From the NCBI RefSeq assembly GCF_000186865.1, contig NW_008705566.1:1915699-1979698 (forward strand): a stretch of DNA of 64,000 nt. The letters run 5' to 3'. Of this stretch, positions 19,464 through 28,711 are shown piece by piece. Source of the stretch: Aureococcus anophagefferens. Its lineage: Eukaryota; Sar; Pelagophyceae; Pelagomonadales; Pelagomonadaceae. Made by a program: the position numbers and the translations under genes. The number at the start of each line of letters is the position of its first letter. Within the stretch, counting starts at the first letter, position 1. The notes beneath the pieces were generated by a model that had not been told where the DNA came from, did no database searches, and was given only the letters and a program-made list of their open reading frames with translations.

Positions 19464-20804
19464 TCAGGAGAAGCCCGAGTCGGCGTAGGCCGGCGCCTTG
19501 TCCTCGATGACGACGGCGACGCCCGTGCGCCGGCGGTCCTCCTCGAAGACGGACGCGACCTTCGAGGGCGCGCCGACCTCCTTCTTGGAGAAGGAGGAGC
19601 GGCGGTACTTCTCCTTGAAGATGCCCGTGTTCTCGAGGCCCATGTGGTGGCACTTGAGGAGCTTGTAGATGGCGAAGATGGTCAGCGCGACGCCGGCGAC
19701 GCCCGCGCCGGCCTGCGCGCCCGAGGACAGGATGCCCGCGCGCGAGTTGTAGGACGAGTCGTCGTCGTCGTCGTCCTCCTGCGGCTCCTCGGGGAAGCCC
19801 TGCCAGTCCGGCCGCTCGCGCTTCGTCGGCTCGGGGCTCGGCGCGAAGCCCGACGAGCAGCACGGGCACAGCCGCCGCTTCGCCTCGGCCGCGAGGCCGC
19901 AGAAGCCCGCGACGGCGGCGTCGGGCCCCCGGCCGAAGCAGTTGCCGTTGTTCGTGTTCACGTAGGGCGCCATGGCGTTGCCGTTGACCCAGCCGCCCGC
20001 GCACGCGTCGCCGCCGCGCGCCGCGACCATCGCCGCGACCTCGCCCCACTCGTCGACGCGGTCCCGCGCGGCGTCGGCCTCGTCGTCGTGGCAGGCTCTG
20101 TGGTCCCGCGCGCAGGTCTCGCTGCAGGACTCGGCGGCCGCGCCCAGGAGCCAGCCGATCGCCGCGCACTTGACCGTGGGCTCGGGCGTGACGTAGACCG
20201 TGGGCCGCAGGTGCGTCGTCGGCGACCGCGACGGCGCCGGGACGGGGACGTGCGTCGGCGCGGCGCTCGTCGGGGTCACCGTGGGGCCGTAGGACGGGCT
20301 CGCCGTCGGCGCGGTCGGCGCGTACGACGGCGAAGCGGACGGCGCGGTGGGCGCGTAGGACGGCGCGCCGGACGGCGCGGTGGGCGCGTAGGTGCCCATG
20401 GCCGTCGGCGGCGCGCTCGGGGCCTTCGACGGCGCCGCGCCGCCGGTGCAGCAGGCGCAGACGCGCCGCTTCGACCCCTTGGGCGTCGCGCCGCAGCTGT
20501 AGGCGCCGCCGTCGGCCATGGGCGAACACGCGCCGTTGGCGTTGAAGAAGGGCGCGAAGTCGGCGTCCTTGGCCTCCGTCGCGTCGCAGGTGACGTTGAC
20601 GGCGGCGAAGACGTCCTCGTCCGCCGCGAGCGCGAGCGCGTCGGCGTCGCAGGTGGCGTTGTGGTGCCCGGCGCAGGTCGTCGTGCACGACGCGCCCTCG
20701 TCGCCCGCCGCCCAGACCGCGAGGCCGCAGCCCTCGAGGTACGCGCCCCCGGTGGGCGCCGCGCCGAGGGCGACGGCGAACGCCAGCGACCACCGACGCG
20801 CCAT
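19464..20804 (-). CDS. Type I membrane protein with two Cys-rich modules and a PTAPS stalk
   Basis: 446 residues. A signal peptide (MARRWSLAFAVALGAAPTGG) is followed by a Cys-rich module (CGLAVWAAGDEGASCTTTC ... CACCTG), a stalk of APTAPS-type repeats, a second copy of the module (IGWLLGAAAESCSETC ... CPCCSSG), an acidic stretch with six Asp, one membrane helix (AGAGVAGVALTIFAIYKLLK) and a 60-residue basic cytosolic tail. The two modules share the W-x(4-6)-G-x-SC-xxTC spacing and a terminal CxCC, so they are duplicates. This looks like a surface receptor or adhesion protein. Function and ligand are unknown. Confidence 0.82.
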   Translation of the reverse strand: MARRWSLAFAVALGAAPTGGAYLEGCGLAVWAAGDEGASCTTTCAGHHNATCDADALALAADEDVFAAVNVTCDATEAKDADFAPFFNANGACSPMADGGAYSCGATPKGSKRRVCACCTGGAAPSKAPSAPPTAMGTYAPTAPSGAPSYAPTAPSASPSYAPTAPTASPSYGPTVTPTSAAPTHVPVPAPSRSPTTHLRPTVYVTPEPTVKCAAIGWLLGAAAESCSETCARDHRACHDDEADAARDRVDEWGEVAAMVAARGGDACAGGWVNGNAMAPYVNTNNGNCFGRGPDAAVAGFCGLAAEAKRRLCPCCSSGFAPSPEPTKRERPDWQGFPEEPQEDDDDDDSSYNSRAGILSSGAQAGAGVAGVALTIFAIYKLLKCHHMGLENTGIFKEKYRRSSFSKKEVGAPSKVASVFEEDRRRTGVAVVIEDKAPAYADSGFS

Positions 20805-21110
20805 GGATGCGGAACGACTTCGCCTGTTCAGACGCAGCCCCCGGCGTTTCAGACGCAGAGCTTTTTTAGGAGGGGGATGTTGCCGTGGATAAGTCCGTGG
20901 ATACGCCCGGCCCCGGGTGTTGCCGTAGCAGCCGGGGACGTCGTAGGTGCCCACCGGAGCCGTACTGTGTCGCGCCCAGCCCCGGACGCGCCGCCGGAGT
21001 CCGCCACCCGACTCGGGCCAGCTGGGAACTTCCGAGGTACACGTGTTATCGGGGGATCGCGCGACGGTCGCGCGGGCGCGGCGCCTCGCGCCGTCCGAAG
21101 GCTGCTCGCT
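20805..21110. other. Intergenic, about 305 bp
   Basis: Upstream region of the Cys-rich membrane protein and 3' flank of the plastid basic protein. I see no gene, tRNA or clear repeat. Confidence 0.6.
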
Positions 21111-21634
21111 CTAGAGCACGCCGAGGTCGAGCGTCTCCTGCTGGACGCCGCCCGTAGCGAGGAACAGCTTGGACATGAACGTGGCCTCGCGCCCCTTCTC
21201 CTTGGCCCTACGAAGCATTTTCGTTGTTTCCCGGTCAAAAACCTCTCGAAAGTCGTCACGGCTGCAGGACGCTGAGTTGCGCACGACTGGGCCTTGAGCG
21301 TCAACTTCTTGCGGCTCAAGCTCTTCTTCTTGCCGCCCGCGCCCCGCTGGGCCGGCGCCGCGCCACGCTTGAACTTCCGCATGTTCTCCTGCGACGCGGG
21401 GAGGAATGTTTGCAAGGGATTTGAGGGTTGTGGCGCGCGCGCATCCAGAGTCTCGAGGACACTGATCCTGACCTGGTTGCGCTGACGCTTCTCCTTCTTC
21501 GTGTTCCGCCGGCACGCCTCGAGCGCGACGAGTGAGTCCGTCGTCTGAGCGACGAGCGACGAGGGCATGTGCTTGGGCGCGACGAACGCGCTCACCGACG
21601 CCGCGGCGAGGATGAGGTACGCGACAGCCTTCAT
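21111..21634 (-). CDS. Small basic plastid-targeted protein, three exons
   Basis: Exons 21634-21473, 21388-21285 and 21207-21111 give 120 residues. The N terminus, MKAVAYLILAAASVSAFVAP, is a textbook heterokont bipartite plastid presequence: signal peptide then an ASAFAP-like site with Phe at the cleavage point. The mature part is strongly basic (RRNTKKEKRQRNQENMRKFK, GGKKKSLSRKKLTLK), suggesting RNA or ribosome binding in the stroma; I cannot assign it to a known ribosomal protein. Intron 1 (84 bp, GT-AG) is in frame and would be readable if retained; the retained peptide is unlike its surroundings. Intron 2 (21208-21284) contains a family-B introner copy. Confidence 0.72.
21208..21274 (-). 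mobile_element. Introner element family B, copy 2, degraded
   Basis: 67 bp, gene strand beginning CAGCGTCCTGCAGCCGTGAC and ending CTTCGTAG. Unlike the other copies, the flanks (GCGCAACT and GGCCAAGG) do not form a target duplication, and the intron donor (GTGCGC at 21284) lies 10 bp upstream of the element. This may be an older copy whose donor has shifted. Confidence 0.75.
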
Positions 21635-22315
21635 GGTAACCTGCGGGGCGGAGCGGGTCGGGGAGGCGCTCGGGAGGCGCGGCGGCGGGTCGGCGGCTCC
21701 CCTGTCGTCCGATCGGGCGTTCCGCGCGCGGCCCCACGGAGCGGCGACGACTAGTGATGGCTTCTGCGGCCCGCCAAGTCAGTTGCGGCCCGGGCCGATC
21801 CTAAGACCGTCGGCGGGAGCGCGACCGCCTCGGCAGGCGCGCAGAAGAGCGTTGCGGGCAAAAACTCGGTCGCCGAAGCGCCGAAGCAGCTTAGACGACC
21901 GCGTTTTTGCCCGCGCGTGCTGCACCACGTCGTCCGCCGTCCACCCGTGAGGCTCCGCCGCGCAAACGGCCCCTCTGACGCGCTCCCCACACGCGAAGGA
22001 CGCCGCCAAGCACGTCGCTGGTGCTTCAATCCCCGGGCGTCACAACAGAGGCGGCCGATCTGGACCGCGTTCGCCTGGGGTATTTTTACGCAGAGGATGA
22101 AGGCCTGGATGATGGATGTCGCGCATGACACCCATGGGCAGCCCGTCGCGCGTGCTCCTCGTGCTGGCCTGAGTCGCCGGGCACCCTCAGGCGCTGCGAT
22201 TGGCCCTCGGGTGGGCCCCAGCTCGCGGGCGTCGACGTCGTCGCACCTAGCCCTACTGGGATCCCTAGTTGGACTAGGGAGAGCGGCATGGCGCTAGCCC
22301 TGCCCTAAAAAGCCC
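21635..22315. other. Intergenic, 681 bp, no gene seen
   Basis: Less GC-rich than its neighbours. There is a small inverted repeat near 22251-22279 (CCCTACTGGGATCCCTAG facing CTAGGG). A TTCAATCCCC string at 22026 recalls a tRNA T-arm, but no cloverleaf can be drawn. The divergent upstream regions of two genes lie here. Confidence 0.6.
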
Positions 22316-24301
22316 ATGGGCGCCCGCAAAAAAAACAAGCAGCCCCGGGGCGGCGTCGCGCCGTCGTGGCGCAAGGCGAACATCCAGGTGCACAAGGAGC
22401 ACAGCTACCAGCTCGGCGAGGAGTGGCAGCGCTTTTTCAAGCTCCTCTTGCGCTACCGCCAGGCCCACGGGACCTTCGCCGTGGGCGACGTCGGCGGCGA
22501 GTTCGCGGGCCTCGGCGCCTGGGCGCGGAGGCAGCGGCGCCAGCGCGACCGGGGCACGCTGTCGCTGCCCGCGCGCGCGCGGCTCGAGGGCTGCGGCTTC
22601 CTGCGGCCCGGCGGCGGCGGCGACGAGGAGGCGCCGCCGCCGGCCGCGGCGGGGCCGGAGGCGGCGTCCTCGCCGTCGAAGCAGCGCGACGCGCGGCCGC
22701 CGACCTGCGGCACGGCCCTGCGCCTCGAGCGCCTCGCGCGCGTCACCGCGGGCGAGGAGCGCGCGCGGCGGCGCGGCGACGCGGCGGACGTCCGCTTCGG
22801 CGCGGCCGACTTCGCGGCGCCGAAGCGCGGCAGCCGGCGGGCGTCGCGCGAAGCCCGGACGCCGCGGGCGTCGCGGGAGTCGGGCGAGCACCCGCGGGAG
22901 CCGGGCGATCGACCGGGCCAGCGCCTCTCGCGCGAGTCCGGCAATCGACCGAGCCAGCGCCTCTCGCGCGAGTCGGGCGATCGACCGAGCCAGCGCCTCT
23001 CGCGCGAGTCGGGCGACAGCCGGCCGTCGACGACGCGCTTCGAAAACGACATGCCCGCGGACAGCCGCCCGTCGACGCGCTTCGAGGACGACGCGCGGCC
23101 CGGCCGGTCGTCGCGGGGCGACGCCGTCCCCGACAGCCGCCCGTCGACGCGGTTCGAGGACGACGCGCGGCCCGCGCGGTCGTCGCGCGGCGACGCGCCC
23201 TCGGACAGCCGGCCGTCGACGCGCGTCGAGGGCGACGCCGGCGCCGCGAGCCGCCCGCCCACGGGCGTCGACAGCCGGCCGTCGACGACGCGGCCCAAGT
23301 CCGTGCGCTTCGACGTGCGGACGAAGGTCTCCGAGGCGTCGGAGGCGTCCGCGGGCGCCGTCGCGCGCGCGTGCGCGTGGTGCGGCGGCGCCGACGACGT
23401 GCGCGAGCTCGTGGGCACGCGGCTCTGCGCGGCCTGCGCGCGCGCGGCGACGCCGGCCGTCAAGCAGTCGGCCGCGTCGCTCGCGCTGACCGAGGCGACC
23501 GCGGCGCACGTCGAGGTGCCCGAGGACTCCATCGCGGGCCACAGCGCGTCCTGCGCCTTCGCGATCCGGCCCCTCGGGACCGTGAAACTGCCGACCATCG
23601 GCCCGCGGGTCAGCGGCCCGCCCCGGCCCGAGCCCTTCCGCATCGAGACGCCGTCGAAGATCCGGCGCCTCCGGTCCCGTAGGCGGCGGCGCAAGGCCGA
23701 GGCCGCCGCGCGCGCGGAGGCCGCCGAGGACGCGGCGCGCGCCGAGGCCGCGGCGCTCGCCGCGGCGCCCGTCCGCGAGCGCACGCCGCCGCCCGTGCGG
23801 AGCGTGCTCGCGCGCTTCGCGCGCGACGGCGTCCTCACGCTGCTCCAGATCCAGACGCACCTCTCCGGGCCGCGGCGCGACCTCGTCCACTGGCTCTGCG
23901 ACGACAAGCTCGCGAACCTGCGGAAGCACGCGGACTACCGCGACGGCGCCGTGAAGCTCGACGACCTCGAGCGCGCGGTCGACCACTTCGACCAGGAGCA
24001 GAAGAAGGCCGCGCTCAACGCGCGCGCCGCCAAGGCCCTCGAGGCGCTCTGGGGCGTCGGCGACGCCGCCGGCGACGACGCCGGCGACAAGTGGGTCCGC
24101 GAGGCGCGCCACGGCTGGCGCCAGGCGGCCCAGGGCGCCAAGGTCCGCTCCTGGACGCCGCGCCGCGACCGCGCGCTCGCCGTCGACGGCCTCGTCCACC
24201 ACGACGAGCAGGCCGACGCCCTCGACCACTCCCTCTCCGAGGCGACCCTCGCCGACGGCAAGATCCGCGCGCGGGGGAGGCGGGAGACGCGGCTGTTTTA
24301 A
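22316..24301 (+). CDS. Helicase-associated-domain protein with DSRPSTRFEDD repeats and zinc-knuckle-like motif
   Basis: 661 residues. Residues about 35-100 match the helicase-associated (HA) repeat fold: WQRFFKLLLRYRQAHGTFAV then LGAWARRQRRQRDRGTLSL and a final CGF. Such HA domains are numerous in stramenopiles and often occur without a helicase, as here. The middle has three copies of a 12-residue GDRPSQRLSRES unit, then four DSRPSTRFEDDARP-like units. A CAWCGG ... CAACAR pair could bind one zinc ion. The C-terminal 200 residues are Ala/Arg-rich then contain a conserved-looking block, VLTLLQIQTHLSGPRRDLVH. Nucleic-acid binding is a reasonable guess; function unknown. Confidence 0.75.
   Translation: MGARKKNKQPRGGVAPSWRKANIQVHKEHSYQLGEEWQRFFKLLLRYRQAHGTFAVGDVGGEFAGLGAWARRQRRQRDRGTLSLPARARLEGCGFLRPGGGGDEEAPPPAAAGPEAASSPSKQRDARPPTCGTALRLERLARVTAGEERARRRGDAADVRFGAADFAAPKRGSRRASREARTPRASRESGEHPREPGDRPGQRLSRESGNRPSQRLSRESGDRPSQRLSRESGDSRPSTTRFENDMPADSRPSTRFEDDARPGRSSRGDAVPDSRPSTRFEDDARPARSSRGDAPSDSRPSTRVEGDAGAASRPPTGVDSRPSTTRPKSVRFDVRTKVSEASEASAGAVARACAWCGGADDVRELVGTRLCAACARAATPAVKQSAASLALTEATAAHVEVPEDSIAGHSASCAFAIRPLGTVKLPTIGPRVSGPPRPEPFRIETPSKIRRLRSRRRRRKAEAAARAEAAEDAARAEAAALAAAPVRERTPPPVRSVLARFARDGVLTLLQIQTHLSGPRRDLVHWLCDDKLANLRKHADYRDGAVKLDDLERAVDHFDQEQKKAALNARAAKALEALWGVGDAAGDDAGDKWVREARHGWRQAAQGAKVRSWTPRRDRALAVDGLVHHDEQADALDHSLSEATLADGKIRARGRRETRLF
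22905..23012 (+). repeat. 36-bp tandem repeat, three units, in the HA-domain gene
   Basis: Units start at 22905, 22941 and 22977; each encodes twelve residues (GDRPSQRLSRES type). Two to four base differences separate the units. Confidence 0.9.
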
Positions 24302-24401
24302 CGGAGGATGTTGTGTGCCCGGAGAGCGACGTCGTTTTCAGCGATTTCTCGCCACAGGTTCGGGTCACAAGGGTGAGGGCGCGCCAAAACAAAGTAGACG
24401 C

Positions 24402-26681
24402 TTACGGGTTCGGCGGCGAATCGCCGCCCGCCCCCGCGCCGTCGTCGTCGCCCGCGTCGACCGGCGGGAGCTGCGCGCGGCACACCGGGCACTCCGTCTT
24501 CAGGTCCATCCACTGGCCCAGGCAGACGTCGTGGAAGACGTGGTCGCAGGGCGTCACGAGGTGGTGCGCCCCGTCGCAGGCGACGTCGCCCATGCAGATG
24601 GGGCACTCGAGGTTCGCGTCGTCGCCCTTGACGAGGTGCGCGATGGGCCGCCGGTAGTCGTAGGGCTTCGGGATCAGCGCCGCGGGCACGAAGCAGCGCG
24701 CGCCGTAGTGCTGCTGGAGCTTCAACAGCCCGACCTGGACGCCCTGCCAGGCCACGAGCACCAGCGCGAAGGCCGCCCTCGCGCCGTAGGTCGGCGCGCC
24801 CGGCGACGGCACGACGAGCACGCGGGGCAGGCCGTCCGGGTCGCAGAGGCAGTAGAGCGGCAGGAGCAGGCGGCTCGCGGCCATGCCGTAGAGGTAGGCG
24901 TCGCAGACGGGCTCGCGCGCGTTGAGCTTCGCGTTGCGGAAAATCTGCGGCACCCAGAACGAGTACGCGGCGACGACGACGACGCGCGCGTCGTCGCGCG
25001 CGGCGTAGAGGACGAGCAGCGCCGCGAAGAGGGCGCCGTAGAAGCGCGCGTGGAGGTACGCGAGCTCGCGGCGCGCGCCCCAGCCGTCGCTCAGCGACCG
25101 CTGGGGGTCGTGCGCCTGGAAGACCAATAGCAGATAACGCATCTCGACGACGCAGAAGACGACGAGCTTGAAGAAGGCGACCGTGGCGAAGGACGCGAAG
25201 AGCGCGTTCACCGCCGCGCACAGCAACAGGTTCGCGACGCAGAGCACCGCGTCCAGCAGCGCCTGCATGGACACGGACAGCAGCGACACGCGCGCCGCGA
25301 CGGTCTGCGTCCGGCAGAAGTGGACCTGCTTGAAGAGGGCGAAGATCTGCGCGAGGCAGACGGCGGTCATGAGCGTCGAGTACCACGCGCCCTGGCTCCG
25401 CGCCGCGTCCCAGGCGACGCGCGTCGCCGTCGCCTCGACGTCGAGGCGGAAGCCGCAGCCCGGCGACCGCACGACGCCCGCGAGCGTCGTCACGAAGGGC
25501 GTCGACTTGCGGTAGTGCCGGATGGCCCTCTTCGCCGCCTTGTCGTCGGACGCGACGAGGTCCACGTGGAGCGCGCACTTGCCGTCGCGCCAGAGCGTCG
25601 ACGTGAACGGCGAGCTCGGGTAGGCGAACGCCGCGTCCGGGGGCAGGCGCAGGGGCGTGCGCGGCGGCAGGGCGTCGGCCCGGGACACGACCGTGGACGC
25701 CGACGGGTCCTTGGCCTCGGCGTCCTTCTTCGTGGACTCCCGCGCGAGCACGAGGTCGTACGCGTGGTCGTCGGCGAAGAACGCGTCGGGCAACGGCCGC
25801 GACGACACGACCGTGCGCGCCCTGTCGCCGAGGCGCCGGCGCAGGTTGTCGAGGGCCGCCGCGAGCGTGTCGTCGTCGACGGCGTCCGCGAGGCGCGGGT
25901 GGTCGCGGCGGAGGCGCGCCGCGAGGCGCCGGTGGCCGGCGCCGCCGGCGTCGCCGCGGCCGGGGGGCTCGTCGGCGGCGGCGCGCGGGCCGGCGCGCGG
26001 GCCGTCGCGGCGCCGCGCGCCGTCCTTGCGCGGGGGGCCGTCGCGGCGCCGCCGGCCCGCCCGGCCGCGGTCGCTTCCCGGCGCCGCGGCGCCCGCGGTC
26101 GCGTTCCGACCGGACGCGTTCCGCCGCTCGAGGTCGACGCCGGCCTCCGTGGGCTCGCCGACGTTGCCGAGGAGCGCCGCGGTGCGCGCGCCGTGGAAGT
26201 AGACGCCGAAGGCCGACGCGAAGATGTCGCGGCGGCCGCGCGCGCCGCCGGGCGGCGCCGACAGCGACACCAACGCGCGGACGAGCGAGATGGACTCGAG
26301 CTCCTCGAGGCGGAACATGTCCATCTGCACGACGGCGCGGCCCGTGTCGCCGCCGAGGCGGGCCTCCCGGTTGTCCGCCGGCGCCGTCCCGTTGCCGAAG
26401 CTCCACGACCCGCGGTACAAGCCCGTCACGTTCTGCGGCCGCCGCGCGCCGCCGCCGACGGCGCCGTCGAGCCACGTCGGCGCCCGCTGCCGCCGCAGCG
26501 CCGCGGCCTCGGCCTCGGCCCGCGCGCGCGCGACGGCGGCCTCCTGCTCGCGCCGCGGGTCCCGCGGGTCCATGAGCAGGAGCATGAGGCAGATGAAGAC
26601 GCCCGTCTGGAAGACGCGCTGCCGCTGCGCGAGCGCCTCGTGCGGCACCGCGTTCGGGTCCATGTGGTTCGGCAGGAGCAT
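24402..26681 (-). CDS. Transmembrane RING-H2 E3 ubiquitin ligase, Tul1/FLY-like
   Basis: 759 residues from MLLPNHMDPNAVPHEALAQR, with an N-terminal signal anchor, a lumenal region of about 350 residues with NxT/NxS sites (TGLYRGSWSF block), seven or so helices, and a C-terminal RING (ECPICMGDVACDGAHH, CDHVFHDVCLGQWM, ECPVCRAQLPP). The loop motifs YSFWVPQIFRNAKLN, GMAASRLLLPLYCLC, and KPYDYRRPIAHL are specific to Tul1 of yeast and FLYING SAUCER proteins of plants, Golgi/endosomal E3 ligases for membrane-protein quality control (the yeast Dsc complex). An Arg/Asp-rich insert at about 180-240 is lineage-specific. Divergent with the SPIRAL1-like gene, 192 bp between ATGs. Confidence 0.9.
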   Translation of the reverse strand: MLLPNHMDPNAVPHEALAQRQRVFQTGVFICLMLLLMDPRDPRREQEAAVARARAEAEAAALRRQRAPTWLDGAVGGGARRPQNVTGLYRGSWSFGNGTAPADNREARLGGDTGRAVVQMDMFRLEELESISLVRALVSLSAPPGGARGRRDIFASAFGVYFHGARTAALLGNVGEPTEAGVDLERRNASGRNATAGAAAPGSDRGRAGRRRRDGPPRKDGARRRDGPRAGPRAAADEPPGRGDAGGAGHRRLAARLRRDHPRLADAVDDDTLAAALDNLRRRLGDRARTVVSSRPLPDAFFADDHAYDLVLARESTKKDAEAKDPSASTVVSRADALPPRTPLRLPPDAAFAYPSSPFTSTLWRDGKCALHVDLVASDDKAAKRAIRHYRKSTPFVTTLAGVVRSPGCGFRLDVEATATRVAWDAARSQGAWYSTLMTAVCLAQIFALFKQVHFCRTQTVAARVSLLSVSMQALLDAVLCVANLLLCAAVNALFASFATVAFFKLVVFCVVEMRYLLLVFQAHDPQRSLSDGWGARRELAYLHARFYGALFAALLVLYAARDDARVVVVAAYSFWVPQIFRNAKLNAREPVCDAYLYGMAASRLLLPLYCLCDPDGLPRVLVVPSPGAPTYGARAAFALVLVAWQGVQVGLLKLQQHYGARCFVPAALIPKPYDYRRPIAHLVKGDDANLECPICMGDVACDGAHHLVTPCDHVFHDVCLGQWMDLKTECPVCRAQLPPVDAGDDDGAGAGGDSPPNP

Positions 26682-26873
26682 CGCAGGCGGCGCGGAGGCG
26701 GACGGCCGCGGAGGCGGACGGCGGCGTCGGCGGCGGAGGCGGACGGCGTCGTCGGCGGCGGCGTCGATGCGCTCTCCTTTGCGGCAGTCCGCGGTGATGC
26801 TGCCGTGGGCCGAGCCGACGCTGCCCTTGTCGTTGCGGATCCCGAAAGCTCTCCGGCGCCGCACAACGCAACG

Positions 26874-27662
26874 ATGCAGCACATCATGTCCCACGAGGGC
26901 AACGACTCGCGCTTCCCCCTGCGCCAGAACAACGTGAGCCAGCTCGGCCGCGACGGGAAGATGCAGTTCGGCGCCTCGGCGGCGCTCCGCAACGGCTCGT
27001 CGAGCGCCTACGCCAACGGCGCGAACCAGAACTGCGGCAACGTGATCACGGACCGGTCGACGACGCGCCTCCACGCGCCGCCCGGCGGGCGCTCGAGCAT
27101 CTGCTTCGGCGACGACAGCGCGCCGCTCCCGGCGCAGCCCCGGCACCACCGCGGGCAGCCGCGCGACGACTCGCGCCGCGAGCAGCCCCGGCTCCAGCAG
27201 CCGCGCGAGGAGCCCTACGCCCACGGCTCCGAGTCCTACGCCCACGGCTCCAGCGCCGCGGTCCGCCACGGCTCGAGCAACGCCTTCGCCAACGGCGCCA
27301 ACCAGAACTGCGGCAACGTCCTCACCGATCGATCGTCGACGCGGTTGCACGCGCCGCCGGGCGGCGGCTCGTCGTTCTCCCTGGGCTGGGGCGGCGCGGA
27401 CGACCGCTTCGCCGACACCCGCCGCGCACCGGCGCGCGCGCCGGCGCGCGACTACCAGCCGCCGGCGCGGGAGTCGGCGTACCAGCCCGCGCCGTACCGC
27501 CAGCCCAAGGCCGACGACTACGCCTTCGGCGCGAACGCGAGGCATGGATCCAACGCCTACGCCAACGGCGCGAACCAGAACTGCGGCAACTTCATCACGG
27601 ACCGGTCCACGACGCGCCTCCACGCGCCGCCGGGCGGCCGGTCGAGCATCTCCTTCGGCTGA
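26874..27662 (+). CDS. SPIRAL1-like protein with three copies of the conserved motif
   Basis: 262 residues beginning MQHIMSHEGNDSRF. Residues about 40-79, 131-171 and 223-262 are three copies of one block: NGANQNCGN, then x-TDRSTTRLHAPPGG, then SS-x-S-[FL]-G. Plant SPIRAL1/SP1L proteins, cortical-microtubule-binding proteins that guide anisotropic growth, end with QNxGNFLTDRPSTKVHAAPG and GGSS; the match is direct. Plant members have one such C-terminal motif plus a short N-terminal GGGQSSLGYLFG, so three full copies is unusual. The linkers are Arg/Gln/Pro-rich and disordered. HN1/Jupiter proteins share a PPGG(G/R)SS element and are the alternative family. Confidence 0.82.
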   Translation: MQHIMSHEGNDSRFPLRQNNVSQLGRDGKMQFGASAALRNGSSSAYANGANQNCGNVITDRSTTRLHAPPGGRSSICFGDDSAPLPAQPRHHRGQPRDDSRREQPRLQQPREEPYAHGSESYAHGSSAAVRHGSSNAFANGANQNCGNVLTDRSSTRLHAPPGGGSSFSLGWGGADDRFADTRRAPARAPARDYQPPARESAYQPAPYRQPKADDYAFGANARHGSNAYANGANQNCGNFITDRSTTRLHAPPGGRSSISFG

Positions 27663-27931
27663 GGTGTCCGGAATTGTCGCCGACCCTCGACGCGTCGAGG
27701 CGCCGCGCTTTTCTTTGCGCTGGCTGCCCCGCGTCGGAAGGGAGTCCGTCCCTTCTCTAACTCGCTCGTTTCGCAATCGGCCTTTTCCTTCCTTTTCCGG
27801 CCTATGAGATCGTTGCAGATTGTTGAAGTGCAACTTGACGTTTTGGCCAGCGACGCCGTCGCACGCCGCAAAAGCACACCAGCAACGCCGTCGCACCACC
27901 GCCGCCGCAGCACCACCAAGCACGCGCAGCG

Positions 27932-28438
27932 ATGGCTCTCCTCCGCAAGCTCGTCCTCATCGCGCTGGCGTCTTGCGCGAGCGCGCTGAACCCGGCCATC
28001 AAGTTCGCCGGCGTCGGCATGCAGGCCCTCAAGCCCATCTTCTCGCTCGAGACGAAGTTGCAAGCGCTCGTGCTCGGCAAGATCGGCGGCGTCGACGTCG
28101 ACGACGTCAAATCGGAGCTCGACGCCGTCGGGAAGACGCCGTGCGTCATCTACAGCTACGGCCTGTCGCCCTTCTCCACCGAGGCGATCGCGCTCCTCGA
28201 GGAGACGGGCTGCACCTTCGAGAACCGGCAGCTCGGCCTCGAGTGGTTCCTCCTCGGGCCGCGCGCCTCCGTGTTCCGCGCGGAGCTCGAGACCATGACG
28301 GGCCAGTCGTCGCTGCCGCACGTCTTCATCGGCGGCAAGTCCGTCGGCGGCCTCTCGAGCGGCACGCCGGGCCTGGCCGCGCTCCAGGAGTCCGGCGAGC
28401 TCACGACCATGCTCAAGCAGGCCAAGGCGCTGCGGTAG
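27932..28438 (+). CDS. Glutaredoxin-fold protein without active-site cysteines, secretory/plastid leader
   Basis: 168 residues. An N-terminal hydrophobic leader (MALLRKLVLIALASCASAL) gives a signal peptide; the following LNPAI might be a plastid-type site with Leu instead of Phe, which is weak. The core matches monothiol/dithiol glutaredoxins: TPCVIYSYGLSPFSTEA at the redox site, then SSLPHVFIGGKSVGG for the cis-proline and glutathione-binding loop. Where glutaredoxins have CPYC or CGFS this one has S79-P80-F81-S82, so neither catalytic cysteine is present. A Cys-less Grx could still bind glutathione or a partner, but thiol-disulfide exchange is not expected. Confidence 0.82.
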   Translation: MALLRKLVLIALASCASALNPAIKFAGVGMQALKPIFSLETKLQALVLGKIGGVDVDDVKSELDAVGKTPCVIYSYGLSPFSTEAIALLEETGCTFENRQLGLEWFLLGPRASVFRAELETMTGQSSLPHVFIGGKSVGGLSSGTPGLAALQESGELTTMLKQAKALR

Positions 28439-28711
28439 ATGCGGGCGTGTGTAAGACTGGATCGTGCATTTCATGCTACTCCGCAGTAAGCCATTCCGAT
28501 GATGTCCGGACGCGTCGCGGCTTTTGTTGCGCATCATGCTGGGGCGATACAGGGCTCTCATCGCCCCCGCGCTCCGGCCATATTGCGCGTCGCTTTCTTT
28601 GGTACGCGGCAGGGTTTGTCGTGGGGGGTTCTGCTTGAAGCTATGTTGCCGTCAAGTCGCACTTTCAACCCTGGGACCTCTCTGCGCCTGGCGCCCGCCC
28701 CGCGCGCAACG

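Noticed and set aside
22026..22040. tRNA-like T-arm string
   Set aside because: No matching acceptor, D or anticodon stems around it.
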